Below, in pieces: positions 9,181 to 15,415 of a stretch of 24,266 nucleotides of DNA. Where the stretch lies: positions 14,441 through 38,706 of the IMG/VR virus record IMGVR_UViG_3300030406_001594; one strand, 5' to 3'. Below the pieces are notes generated by a model that ran no database searches, had not been told where the DNA came from, and worked only from the letters and a program-made list of their open reading frames with translations. The stretch comes from a virus. How positions within the stretch are numbered: position 1 is the first letter of the stretch; the number at the start of each line of letters is the position of its first letter. The translations under genes and the position numbers were made by a program.

Positions 9181-11687
9181 TGTTCCATAAACTACTGATT
9201 ACTATACTATTAAGTCTTGTTACTTTAAGTGGTGCTTTATCTCAACCAGGGATAGACAGTATCCCACCTATAGATAGTTTACCACAGCTTCAATGTGGAC
9301 TTCAAGGTTTGCAGGGGCAGATTGATTGTTTTCCGTTTGCACCAAACCAAGGACAGCTTCAGGTTATGTGGGAACCAACAGCTCCTGGTTGCGAACCAGT
9401 GGGGTTTTACAGGGGTGACGACTTAGATAACTTACAGTTTGTTCCATATGGTCAGTGGTTTTTCAATAGTTTCTATGGAGGAGTATCTTCTTCGCCTGTA
9501 TCTAATGATGAATATTATTTTATAGTAGAGTCGCCAGGTGATATTATGGATACACTAATTATTGAAAACCCTAACTGCGGTGTAGGCTGTTTAGATTCTT
9601 TGGCTACAAACTATAATCCTTTTGCTGGTATAGAAAGTGAGTTTGGAGAGTCTTGTCAGTATGGTGAGGTTTCGGAATGTGGAGATCTATTTACACAAAA
9701 AGTGTATGTAAGTATTACAGCGGATACGTATTCACAGTTTGAAACAAGCTGGGAGATAGTTACTACGGACAGCATCCCCATAGTTCTTGCTAGTGAAGAA
9801 GTAGGTTTTTATCAAACAGAAGGGCTCACTGTGACAACAGAATACTGCATACCGCTTGGAGTAGAGTTTACATTTAATATATACGACACGTTTGGAGATG
9901 GGCTTGCAGGATCTACAACGGGAGGATTTACTGATGGTGATGTTTTAGTATACACAGAATGTGGTAATACAATATACAGCATACTACCATTTGAAGGACA
10001 GAACCCTGACTACGGATATGAAGCTGTTAGTGTGCCTAACCTACTAAACCCATGTCCGCCAGACAATCCGCCTTTTGGCTGCTTAGATCCAGACTACTTA
10101 GAGTTTAATTCTCTTGCTACAAATAATGATTCTAATTTATGTGTAACTCCTGCTGTTCCAGGATGCCTTAACGAGAATGCATTTAACTATGATTCAGAGG
10201 CAAATATTATGGATTACATTCCTGAGTGTGAATACACGCTTATGTTGTTTGATGGAGGTGGTGATGGCTGGGATGGATCTTATTTAGGTGTTGTACAGGA
10301 TGGCGAACCTATTGGTGCGTTTACATGCACAGAAGAGCAAGCCTTTTATGACATAACAGTAAGCTCTCAAACACACGTAGAATTTAAGTTTTATGAAGTA
10401 GAGTTTGGTAGCTTCTTTGGTGAAGGTGGAACAAGCACTGATGTGTCACAGTGTGGATTTAAACTAATAAGTCCTAATGGCAATATAGTCTTTGAGAAGG
10501 GAACTAATCCGTGGCTAGACCCTATAGATCCTGACGAAGTATACACCCCTTACTTAAGGTGTGGCAACTACTGCGAGCCTTACACATACGGATGCACAGA
10601 CGAAGCTGCACAGAACTATGACTCTGCTGTTAATACAGAGGATGGTAGTTGTTATTATCAAGCTGGCTGTGCGCAAGCTGGTTACTTAGAGTATTACACT
10701 CAGGGTTATGAAGCCGACTATGATGATGGTAGTTGTGAAACGGTAGCTGTTTTTGGATGTACAGATGAATCTGCATTTAATTACAATGAAGAAGCAAATG
10801 TTGACAATGAGGGTTGCGTTCCTGTGGTGCTAGGGTGCATGAATCCTTTAGCATATAACTACCTACCATCTGCTAACGTAGATGATAATAGCTGTATACC
10901 TTATATATACGGATGTATGGACCCAGCAGCTTACAATTATGATGAGAATGCCAATATAGATGACGGAGAGTGTGAACCATTTATATATGGATGTACTGAC
11001 AATACTATGTTTAATTATAATCCTGCTGCAAATGCCGAGTACGACCCTTCTAATTGTGAGCCTTACATTTATGGCTGCACTGACCCTAGCATGCTTAACT
11101 ATAACTCATCCGCTAACACAGAGGATTTTAGTTGCATACCTTATATTTATGGTTGTACTGATCCTACTGCCCTTAATTATGATGAATTGGCTAATACAGA
11201 TAACGGGTCGTGTATTGAAGTTTTAGTTGACTGCATGGACCCTGATGCATTTAACTACAATGAGCTAGCCAACACCTCTGACGCAGAAGCTTGCTTGTAT
11301 GATGCAGGTTGCGTAGGAGGTCCTGGAGAACCATACTGGTTAAACGATGGTTGTTATGCTTGGATTATAGATATAGATCCGTACTGCTGTGACGTTGCAT
11401 GGGACGAGACATGTGTGGATTTATACTCATACTGCGAACAAGGTTGGCCGCAAGGTGTTGTAGAAAATATTAGGGATATATCTGTATATCCTAATCCTGC
11501 TCAAGATGTCTTGAATATCAACGCTCCTTCTGAGGCGATTACAAGCGTATACAGCGCACTTGGAGAAATTATAGTGTTAGACACTACAGAGAAAATTATA
11601 GACCTTTCACAGCTCTCTAATGGAGTTTACAAGGTTATAATAAAATATAATGGAATAACTATCAACAAAAAAATTATTAAACTATGA
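9180..11687 (+). CDS. Secreted T9SS type A sorting-domain protein with Cys-rich GCTDPxAxNY repeats
   Basis: 835 residues. Residues 1 to about 21 (MFHKLLITILLSLVTLSGALS) form a Sec signal peptide. Two beta-rich modules follow, marked by FNIYDTFGDGL and LMLFDGGGDGWDG, a style common in secreted flavobacterial proteins. Then come Cys-rich repeats of the form GC(T/M)DPxAxNYxxxANxDDxSC, in near-perfect tandem at residues 471-707, and a segment with WIIDIDPYCCDVAWDETC. Residues 767-835 (from ISVYPNPAQDVLNI to NKKIIKL) match a T9SS type A C-terminal sorting domain. The protein should be exported through Sec, cross the outer membrane by the host type IX machinery, and be surface-attached or released. 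The start overlaps the holin stop (TAATG) and the end overlaps the next gene (ATGA), so it belongs to the late unit and is not a stray insertion. Role unknown; surface masking, aggregation or adhesion are possible. Confidence 0.9.
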   Translation: MFHKLLITILLSLVTLSGALSQPGIDSIPPIDSLPQLQCGLQGLQGQIDCFPFAPNQGQLQVMWEPTAPGCEPVGFYRGDDLDNLQFVPYGQWFFNSFYGGVSSSPVSNDEYYFIVESPGDIMDTLIIENPNCGVGCLDSLATNYNPFAGIESEFGESCQYGEVSECGDLFTQKVYVSITADTYSQFETSWEIVTTDSIPIVLASEEVGFYQTEGLTVTTEYCIPLGVEFTFNIYDTFGDGLAGSTTGGFTDGDVLVYTECGNTIYSILPFEGQNPDYGYEAVSVPNLLNPCPPDNPPFGCLDPDYLEFNSLATNNDSNLCVTPAVPGCLNENAFNYDSEANIMDYIPECEYTLMLFDGGGDGWDGSYLGVVQDGEPIGAFTCTEEQAFYDITVSSQTHVEFKFYEVEFGSFFGEGGTSTDVSQCGFKLISPNGNIVFEKGTNPWLDPIDPDEVYTPYLRCGNYCEPYTYGCTDEAAQNYDSAVNTEDGSCYYQAGCAQAGYLEYYTQGYEADYDDGSCETVAVFGCTDESAFNYNEEANVDNEGCVPVVLGCMNPLAYNYLPSANVDDNSCIPYIYGCMDPAAYNYDENANIDDGECEPFIYGCTDNTMFNYNPAANAEYDPSNCEPYIYGCTDPSMLNYNSSANTEDFSCIPYIYGCTDPTALNYDELANTDNGSCIEVLVDCMDPDAFNYNELANTSDAEACLYDAGCVGGPGEPYWLNDGCYAWIIDIDPYCCDVAWDETCVDLYSYCEQGWPQGVVENIRDISVYPNPAQDVLNINAPSEAITSVYSALGEIIVLDTTEKIIDLSQLSNGVYKVIIKYNGITINKKIIKL
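10590..11300 (+). repeat. Tandem Cys-rich GCTDPxAxNY repeat array within the T9SS protein
   Basis: About nine consecutive units of 24-29 residues. Well-formed examples start GCTDEAAQNY, GCTDESAFNY, GCMNPLAYNY, GCMDPAAYNY, GCTDNTMFNY, GCTDPSMLNY, GCTDPTALNY and DCMDPDAFNY. Most units end in an SC/EC/NC followed by a xxPYIYG-type spacer; the second unit (GCAQAGYLEY) is divergent. Each unit carries two Cys, and the conserved Asp/Asn/Gly positions suggest metal binding. The units differ at the nucleotide level, so this is old, diverged duplication. Three looser copies lie upstream, near 9586, 10077 and 10161. Confidence 0.9.
11478..11684 (+). other. T9SS type A C-terminal sorting domain (Por secretion signal)
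   Basis: About 69 residues at the extreme C-terminus. It begins ISVYPNPAQDVLNI, has a central SALGE turn, LSQLSNGVYKVII, and ends NKKIIKL. The YPNP...NGxY...KK layout is the signature of flavobacterial T9SS type A cargo domains. Confidence 0.9.
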
Positions 11688-11872
11688 AAGTAAACTGGAT
11701 TAACAGCTGGAACTCTTATAACAAGAAGGAGAAGTATGAGCTAAACTTTAGACTAGGCACAGTCGATGTGCTTCAGATTCATGTATGCCCTTGTCCTGCG
11801 TGTAATAAGAAAAAGAAGAAGCCTTGTCCAAGGTTTAGACTCATGATACTCAACTTCGGATTCGAATTCTAA
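11684..11872 (+). CDS. Small basic CPCPAC protein, function unknown
   Basis: 62 residues, rich in Lys and Asn, with no signal peptide or membrane segment. A cluster CPCPACNKKKKKPCP sits near the middle and could bind a metal ion; the ends are aromatic (WINSWNSY and NFGFEF). The start overlaps the T9SS gene stop (ATGA) and the stop overlaps the next start (TAATG), so it is coupled on both sides and very likely translated. I do not recognise a family. Its placement between two envelope-directed genes may hint at a shared job, but the sequence shows nothing firmer. Confidence 0.65.
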   Translation: MKVNWINSWNSYNKKEKYELNFRLGTVDVLQIHVCPCPACNKKKKKPCPRFRLMILNFGFEF

Positions 11873-12945
11873 TGACTGAAAAAAAAGATTTAACTGTATT
11901 TATCTATGCGCTGATCATGATTGTTGCCTTTATATTAGGCAGCAGTTTTGAAGCGAAAGGACAATCGTTAAAAAAAGTTTTTAGAGGGGCGACTTTCTAC
12001 ACAGCTTTCAGTGGAGGTAACTCAGTGTCAGATAATAACATTTACTCTGTAACAAATGGCTTGCAAACAGATGTTATTGAAACACCTTTTGATTATTCTA
12101 TAGCTGCTGGAGTTAGAAAGATTGCACGTTTTGGATATGAAAACAGAGCGAATGTTTTTTATGACGGCACAGAAAAATCTTATGGAGATGCTGCAACTGT
12201 AGGTAGGATAAATGGTTTTGAGTTTTTATTTGAAGCAGACTGGAGAAGACAACAAGGTAAAAAGTTTCTTGAGCAAGATTATTTTTTGAGATATGTTGCA
12301 AAAAACTGGATTGCTAAAGCAGAATATCTTCAAGATGGTTTTGCGGATGTGGAATACTTTGAAGCTTCTCAGAGATTTAGAGTGAACTTAAATAAGAAGC
12401 TAAGCTTTAACATAGGTGTAGCTCAAAGAATATCAGAGCCTTACGGTTACAACCCTTTAGATCAATGGATGCTGTCTAATGGTAACATACATTACACAAG
12501 TCTAGCTATTGAAGAAGGATATACGATTGATGTAGAACAAGGGGAATACTTTGCTCCAGATGGAACTCTTGTTGCAAATAGCGCTGATGTTTGGGAGCAG
12601 ATAATAATACCAGAGATAATAAGCGAATACGTTTCTACCAAAAGAAGTCAACTTCCTAGTCAGTGGAACTACTCTTTAGTTTTAGGTTACGATTACTATC
12701 ACTTTACAAAAGACTTCTGGGTGCATAGCTGGGCTACCATAATGCCTTACCACTTGAATACAGAAGGTGAATATTCTTACTTTGAAACGACTTCAGGGGA
12801 CCAATGGATTGATTACGGATCTGGCCTTATCTTTGGGTGTAGATTCAACAAAAGTCTTGGTGTATTCTTAGAGGGTAAATACAATAAGTATTGGAATCGA
12901 GAATGGCATGACTTCTCTGTAGGAATTAATTATGTAATATTTTAA
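11872..12945 (+). CDS. Predicted outer-membrane beta-barrel protein
   Basis: 357 residues. A charged start (MTEKKD) precedes a hydrophobic signal segment VFIYALIMIVAFILGSSFEA with likely cleavage near AKGQS. The remainder is beta-rich with alternating aromatic residues (for example SFNIGVAQRI, YSLVLGYDYYHF and GVFLEGKYNKYW). It ends in GINYVIF, a terminal Phe typical of outer-membrane barrels inserted by BamA. No enzyme motif is visible. It directly follows the T9SS cargo and CPCPAC genes with a TAATG overlap. Phage-made barrels could block receptors or aid lysis; neither can be decided here. I have an impression of similar proteins in uncultured marine phages, but no search was made. Residual uncertainty: it might instead be a virion-associated beta protein. 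Confidence 0.7.
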   Translation: MTEKKDLTVFIYALIMIVAFILGSSFEAKGQSLKKVFRGATFYTAFSGGNSVSDNNIYSVTNGLQTDVIETPFDYSIAAGVRKIARFGYENRANVFYDGTEKSYGDAATVGRINGFEFLFEADWRRQQGKKFLEQDYFLRYVAKNWIAKAEYLQDGFADVEYFEASQRFRVNLNKKLSFNIGVAQRISEPYGYNPLDQWMLSNGNIHYTSLAIEEGYTIDVEQGEYFAPDGTLVANSADVWEQIIIPEIISEYVSTKRSQLPSQWNYSLVLGYDYYHFTKDFWVHSWATIMPYHLNTEGEYSYFETTSGDQWIDYGSGLIFGCRFNKSLGVFLEGKYNKYWNREWHDFSVGINYVIF

Positions 12946-12947
12946 AC

Positions 12948-13826
12948 ATGTATCACAAAAAGAAAAAAATGAACATGCCAGGAGGAGGCATGATGAGACC
13001 TAAAATGATGATGCCAGGAGGAGGTATGATGAGACCAGTTAAAAAATTTCAGAACGGAGGTGTACCTCAAGGTGATCCCAACGCAGGTTCAGCTGCAGGA
13101 GCTGCAGGGGCTTCTATCGCTAAAGCTTTTGCCGCTGGCATGGCTGCAGGAGAAGACGCCTTGTTAGAAGACTTTGCGACTGAAGGGGAATTAGACCAAA
13201 TGAAATACCTTAATATGTTAATTGATTCCTCTACACAAGATAAAGACTACACTGCTATGGATACACAGGCAGGACGTAGACGCTCGCAAAGGGATTTGTA
13301 TGACGAATTGAATAATATAATTTCTAATATAGAAACTAGAATGCAAGGAGGAGAACGTCAAGAAAGGCTTTCTAAAGGAAACCCTAAGCCTGGCCCTTAT
13401 GAATTTGCTGCTGGAGGAAAGATGGATTACAAAGTAGCTAAGAGCTTAATGAATCCTATGATGGAAAAAGGCGGTATGACTAAGGATGAAAAGAAAGAAG
13501 CAAGAGAGAAAAGAAGGAAAGAGAATAAAGCAATCAGGGAAAATGAAAGGTTTCAGAGAAGAGCTGCTAGAGATCGTAAAGCTTTTACTTTTGGGACAAA
13601 AAGAAAAGGTGTAGAAGCACTTTTAGAAAATCTTGCTAACCCAGAAAAAGCTTATGAAAAGCAGCAAATAAGAAAGCAGTTAGGAAGAATGGTTGCTCTT
13701 GGACTTATAGGAGGGCTAACTCCTAACATAGCTAGGCAGATAAAACAAAGAGGTAAGTTTGTTCCTCAGAATGAAACGTCAAGCTTATTAGAAAGAATTT
13801 TGCCAGGACTATTTACAGAAGATTAA
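12948..13826 (+). CDS. Met/Gly-rich N-terminus protein with basic helical domain, function unknown
   Basis: 292 residues. A Lys-rich start is followed by two copies of MPGGGMMRP, then an Ala/Gly-rich stretch (SAAGAAGASIAKAFAAGMAA), an acidic helical region, the motifs AAGGKMDYK and EKGGMTKDEKK, a strongly basic helix-rich region (KKEAREKRRKENKAIRENER) and a C-terminal helical part. The ATG at 12948 lies two bases after the previous stop; ATG 12969 is an alternative start. The placement suggests a late virion-associated protein, and the basic part could contact nucleic acid. No family is recognised beyond similarity in style to GGMM-rich proteins of marine phages. Confidence 0.7.
   Translation: MYHKKKKMNMPGGGMMRPKMMMPGGGMMRPVKKFQNGGVPQGDPNAGSAAGAAGASIAKAFAAGMAAGEDALLEDFATEGELDQMKYLNMLIDSSTQDKDYTAMDTQAGRRRSQRDLYDELNNIISNIETRMQGGERQERLSKGNPKPGPYEFAAGGKMDYKVAKSLMNPMMEKGGMTKDEKKEAREKRRKENKAIRENERFQRRAARDRKAFTFGTKRKGVEALLENLANPEKAYEKQQIRKQLGRMVALGLIGGLTPNIARQIKQRGKFVPQNETSSLLERILPGLFTED
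12975..13036 (+). repeat. 26-bp direct repeat encoding MPGGGMMRP
   Basis: Two copies at 12975-13000 and 13011-13036 (36-base period) differ at a single base (GGC versus GGT). The near identity points to recent duplication or gene conversion within the coding sequence. Confidence 0.9.
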
Positions 13827-13828
13827 TT

Positions 13829-14278
13829 ATGAAAGCTAAAAAATTTCCAGACTTAACTGGTGACGGTAAAACAACAATGGCAGACATCTTAAAAGGACGA
13901 GGCGTTTTTGCTAGGGGAGGAATGATGCGTAACTATGAGCAAGGTGGAAGCGCACCTATGACTCCAGTTGATGGACAAGTTTTACAAGATGAATCAGGTC
14001 GTGAATATGTTTTATTCAGTAAAGGTGAAGGCATGGCTCCTGTAAAAGTTTACTCTGATGACTACGGATGGAACGAAGTAGATGGAGTTTTAGAAAGAGG
14101 TATTCAGTTTATTAGAACTGATATAACATACCCTGTTATTCCTGATGAAGAGTTTGGAGGTCTTAAGTTGGATGCTGTTAGATATGACGCTCAGATGAGC
14201 GATAGATCTGGAGGTATGTCAGATGACATGAAGATGGAGGAAGAACAGCCTCAAATGGGAATGCGACCTATACGATAA
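13829..14278 (+). CDS. Protein with dockerin/EF-hand-like calcium loop and GGMMR motif, function unknown
   Basis: 149 residues. Near the N-terminus PDLTGDGKTTMADILKGRG places Asp/Thr/Asp/Lys and a closing Asp at the positions of a dockerin/EF-hand Ca2+ loop (D-x-T-x-D-G-x...D). Then RGGMMRNYEQGGS repeats the motif style of the preceding protein. The rest is a compact, possibly beta-rich acidic domain with a Met-rich tail (MSDDMKMEEEQPQMGMRPIR). It starts two bases after the preceding stop. Shared motifs and adjacency suggest the two proteins act together, perhaps in the virion. Calcium binding is inferred from the loop pattern only. Confidence 0.7.
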   Translation: MKAKKFPDLTGDGKTTMADILKGRGVFARGGMMRNYEQGGSAPMTPVDGQVLQDESGREYVLFSKGEGMAPVKVYSDDYGWNEVDGVLERGIQFIRTDITYPVIPDEEFGGLKLDAVRYDAQMSDRSGGMSDDMKMEEEQPQMGMRPIR

Positions 14279-14282
14279 CAAT

Positions 14283-14567
14283 ATGGCTAGGCAAATAGGA
14301 GAAGATACTAAAGTAACGCTAGACCTAAAAACAATAGGTATGGGAGTCGCAGGTTTAGCAGCTCTCATTGGAATGTGGTTTGCTCTTCAAGCAGATATAG
14401 CTTTAGCTATGGAACTACCTGAGCCAGCTGATCCAGAGATCACACGCATGGAGTTTGATATGAAGGACCAGCTAGTACGACAAACAATAATGACAACTCA
14501 AGAAGATGTGTCAGAATTAAAAGAAGACCTGGATCGCATCGAAGAAAAAATAGATAAACTACAGTAA
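14283..14567 (+). CDS. Small membrane protein with C-terminal coiled coil (holin/spanin-like candidate)
   Basis: 94 residues. A short cytoplasmic start is followed by one transmembrane helix (TIGMGVAGLAALIGMWFALQ), an ELPEPADPEI turn and a heptad-rich coiled coil (VSELKEDLDRIEEKIDKLQ). One TM helix plus a coiled coil is the layout of small phage lysis accessory proteins (holin, antiholin or inner-membrane spanin). With a separate holin-like gene at 8740, an accessory or spanin role seems reasonable, but no diagnostic motif is present and a structural role cannot be excluded. Confidence 0.65.
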   Translation: MARQIGEDTKVTLDLKTIGMGVAGLAALIGMWFALQADIALAMELPEPADPEITRMEFDMKDQLVRQTIMTTQEDVSELKEDLDRIEEKIDKLQ

Positions 14568-14569
14568 TT

Positions 14570-14767
14570 ATGAGGCATGTAAAAAAGCTCCCAAGAGATA
14601 GAAGTAATAATCTAAAGCTTAGCAAAAGCGATAGGGAAAAAATAAAAAAGCTTAAAAGAAAAACAAAAAATAAAAGACCCTCTACATCAGAACTAGGAAG
14701 AGCTGCCGCTATGGGTGCTGGAAAAGGCATTAAAGATTTAGGTATGAAGCTTATGAAAAAAAAGTAA
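14570..14767 (+). CDS. Small highly basic protein, function unknown
   Basis: 65 residues, about one third Lys/Arg, with a helix-prone basic middle (SDREKIKKLKRKTKNKR) and a short Gly/Ala-containing amphipathic end (RAAAMGAGKGIKDLGMKLM). The start is two bases after the previous stop and the stop overlaps the next start (TAATG), which supports translation. The composition suggests nucleic-acid or membrane binding, but no family is recognised. Confidence 0.6.
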   Translation: MRHVKKLPRDRSNNLKLSKSDREKIKKLKRKTKNKRPSTSELGRAAAMGAGKGIKDLGMKLMKKK

Positions 14768-15105
14768 TGAAGCATCTAATCTACATATGTTTATTTGCAG
14801 TCACATCTCTTAATATGAGTATACCAGACTCTGGCATATGTGTTGTAGAGTTTAACGCAGCTTTTAATTCAGCGAATAGTGTAGAATGGATTGATGATTT
14901 AAGCGATTGTAAAAACAAACGCATAGATATCGCTGCTGAACCAGACATGCAGCGTGAACATAAAATTGTTGTTGTACCAACAGTTATTGTATTTAATGAT
15001 GGGGAGGAAGTAGAAAGATTCCAAGCAAATATAATGATGCAACTAGAGGCAACTCAAGATGAAGTGCAGGAGGCGGTTGATGAAATAATGATGAGCTGGT
15101 TCTAA
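14767..15105 (+). CDS. Exported thioredoxin-fold protein lacking the CxxC motif
   Basis: 112 residues. A hydrophobic N-terminus (MKHLIYICLFAVTSL) looks like a signal peptide or anchor. The remainder follows thioredoxin topology: strand VVEFNAAF, a helix covering SVEWIDDLSDC, strand RIDIAA, then VVVPTVIVFNDGEEVERF, in which VPT is the cis-Pro loop of thioredoxins. Where thioredoxin has WCxxC the sequence reads FNSAN, so there is no redox pair; two single Cys remain (GIC and SDC). It is probably a binding or structural thioredoxin-like domain acting in the periplasm or outer envelope. TAATG overlaps on both sides tie it into the late unit. Confidence 0.65.
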   Translation: MKHLIYICLFAVTSLNMSIPDSGICVVEFNAAFNSANSVEWIDDLSDCKNKRIDIAAEPDMQREHKIVVVPTVIVFNDGEEVERFQANIMMQLEATQDEVQEAVDEIMMSWF

Positions 15106-15389
15106 TGCGAGCTAAAAAAGATCCAAAGGTAGGTACAGGAAAGAAGCCTAAAGGCTCTGGAAGACGGCTGTACACAGATGAAAATCCTAAAGATACAGTA
15201 GGAATAAAGTTTGCTACACCCAAAGATGCAAGGGCTACAGTAGCGAAGGTAAAAAAAATAAGTAAACCGTTTGCTAGAAAGATACAGATACTCACTGTAG
15301 GTGAACAAAGAGCAAAGGTGATGGGGAAAAAAGAAGTAGTTAGTATCTTTAGAAAGGGTAAGGAAGATTTAAGAAAGTCAAGAAAATAA
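15105..15389 (+). CDS. Small basic protein, last gene of the late unit, function unknown
   Basis: 94 residues, strongly basic. It starts with a GTGKKPKGSGRRLYTDENP segment, followed by mixed alpha/beta sequence containing RATVAKVKKISKPFARKIQI and VVSIFRKGKEDLRKSRK. The GSGRRLYTDENPKDTV region seems familiar to me from marine phage proteins of unknown role, but that is recollection only. The start overlaps the preceding stop (TAATG), and the gene ends just before the convergent terminator. DNA or RNA binding is plausible from charge alone. Confidence 0.65.
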   Translation: MRAKKDPKVGTGKKPKGSGRRLYTDENPKDTVGIKFATPKDARATVAKVKKISKPFARKIQILTVGEQRAKVMGKKEVVSIFRKGKEDLRKSRK

Positions 15390-15390
15390 A

Positions 15391-15410
15391 AAGGGAGCCG
15401 TAGCTCCCCT
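15391..15410. terminator. Bidirectional rho-independent terminator between convergent units
   Basis: The stem GGGAGC (15393-15398), loop CGTA and GCTCCC (15403-15408) form a 6-bp GC-rich hairpin. Read on the minus strand it is followed by TTTTTATTTTC, a good U-tract for ending the ribonucleotide reductase transcript. On the plus strand it is followed by CCTCTTACTT, a weaker tract. It lies in the 26-base gap between the two convergent stop codons. Confidence 0.85.
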
Positions 15411-15415
15411 CTTAC

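Noticed and set aside
10960-11226. Plus-strand 88-codon frame inside the repeat array
   Set aside because: It is an out-of-frame reading of the repeat region; hydrophobicity comes from shifted TAT/ATT codons. The in-frame protein has clear domain structure.
9180-12945. Cassette as a bacterial insertion by a mobile element
   Set aside because: No inverted repeats, target duplications or transposase; the 1-4 base overlaps with flanking phage genes argue for long-standing integration.
14283-14567. Definite holin or spanin call for the 94-aa membrane protein
   Set aside because: One TM helix and a coiled coil are compatible but not diagnostic, so it is kept as a candidate only.
14440-14775. Minus-strand 111-codon Leu/Phe/Ser-rich frame resembling a membrane protein
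   Set aside because: It lies opposite two plus-strand genes with Lys-rich codons (AAA/AAG read as TTT/CTT). No leader or operon context.
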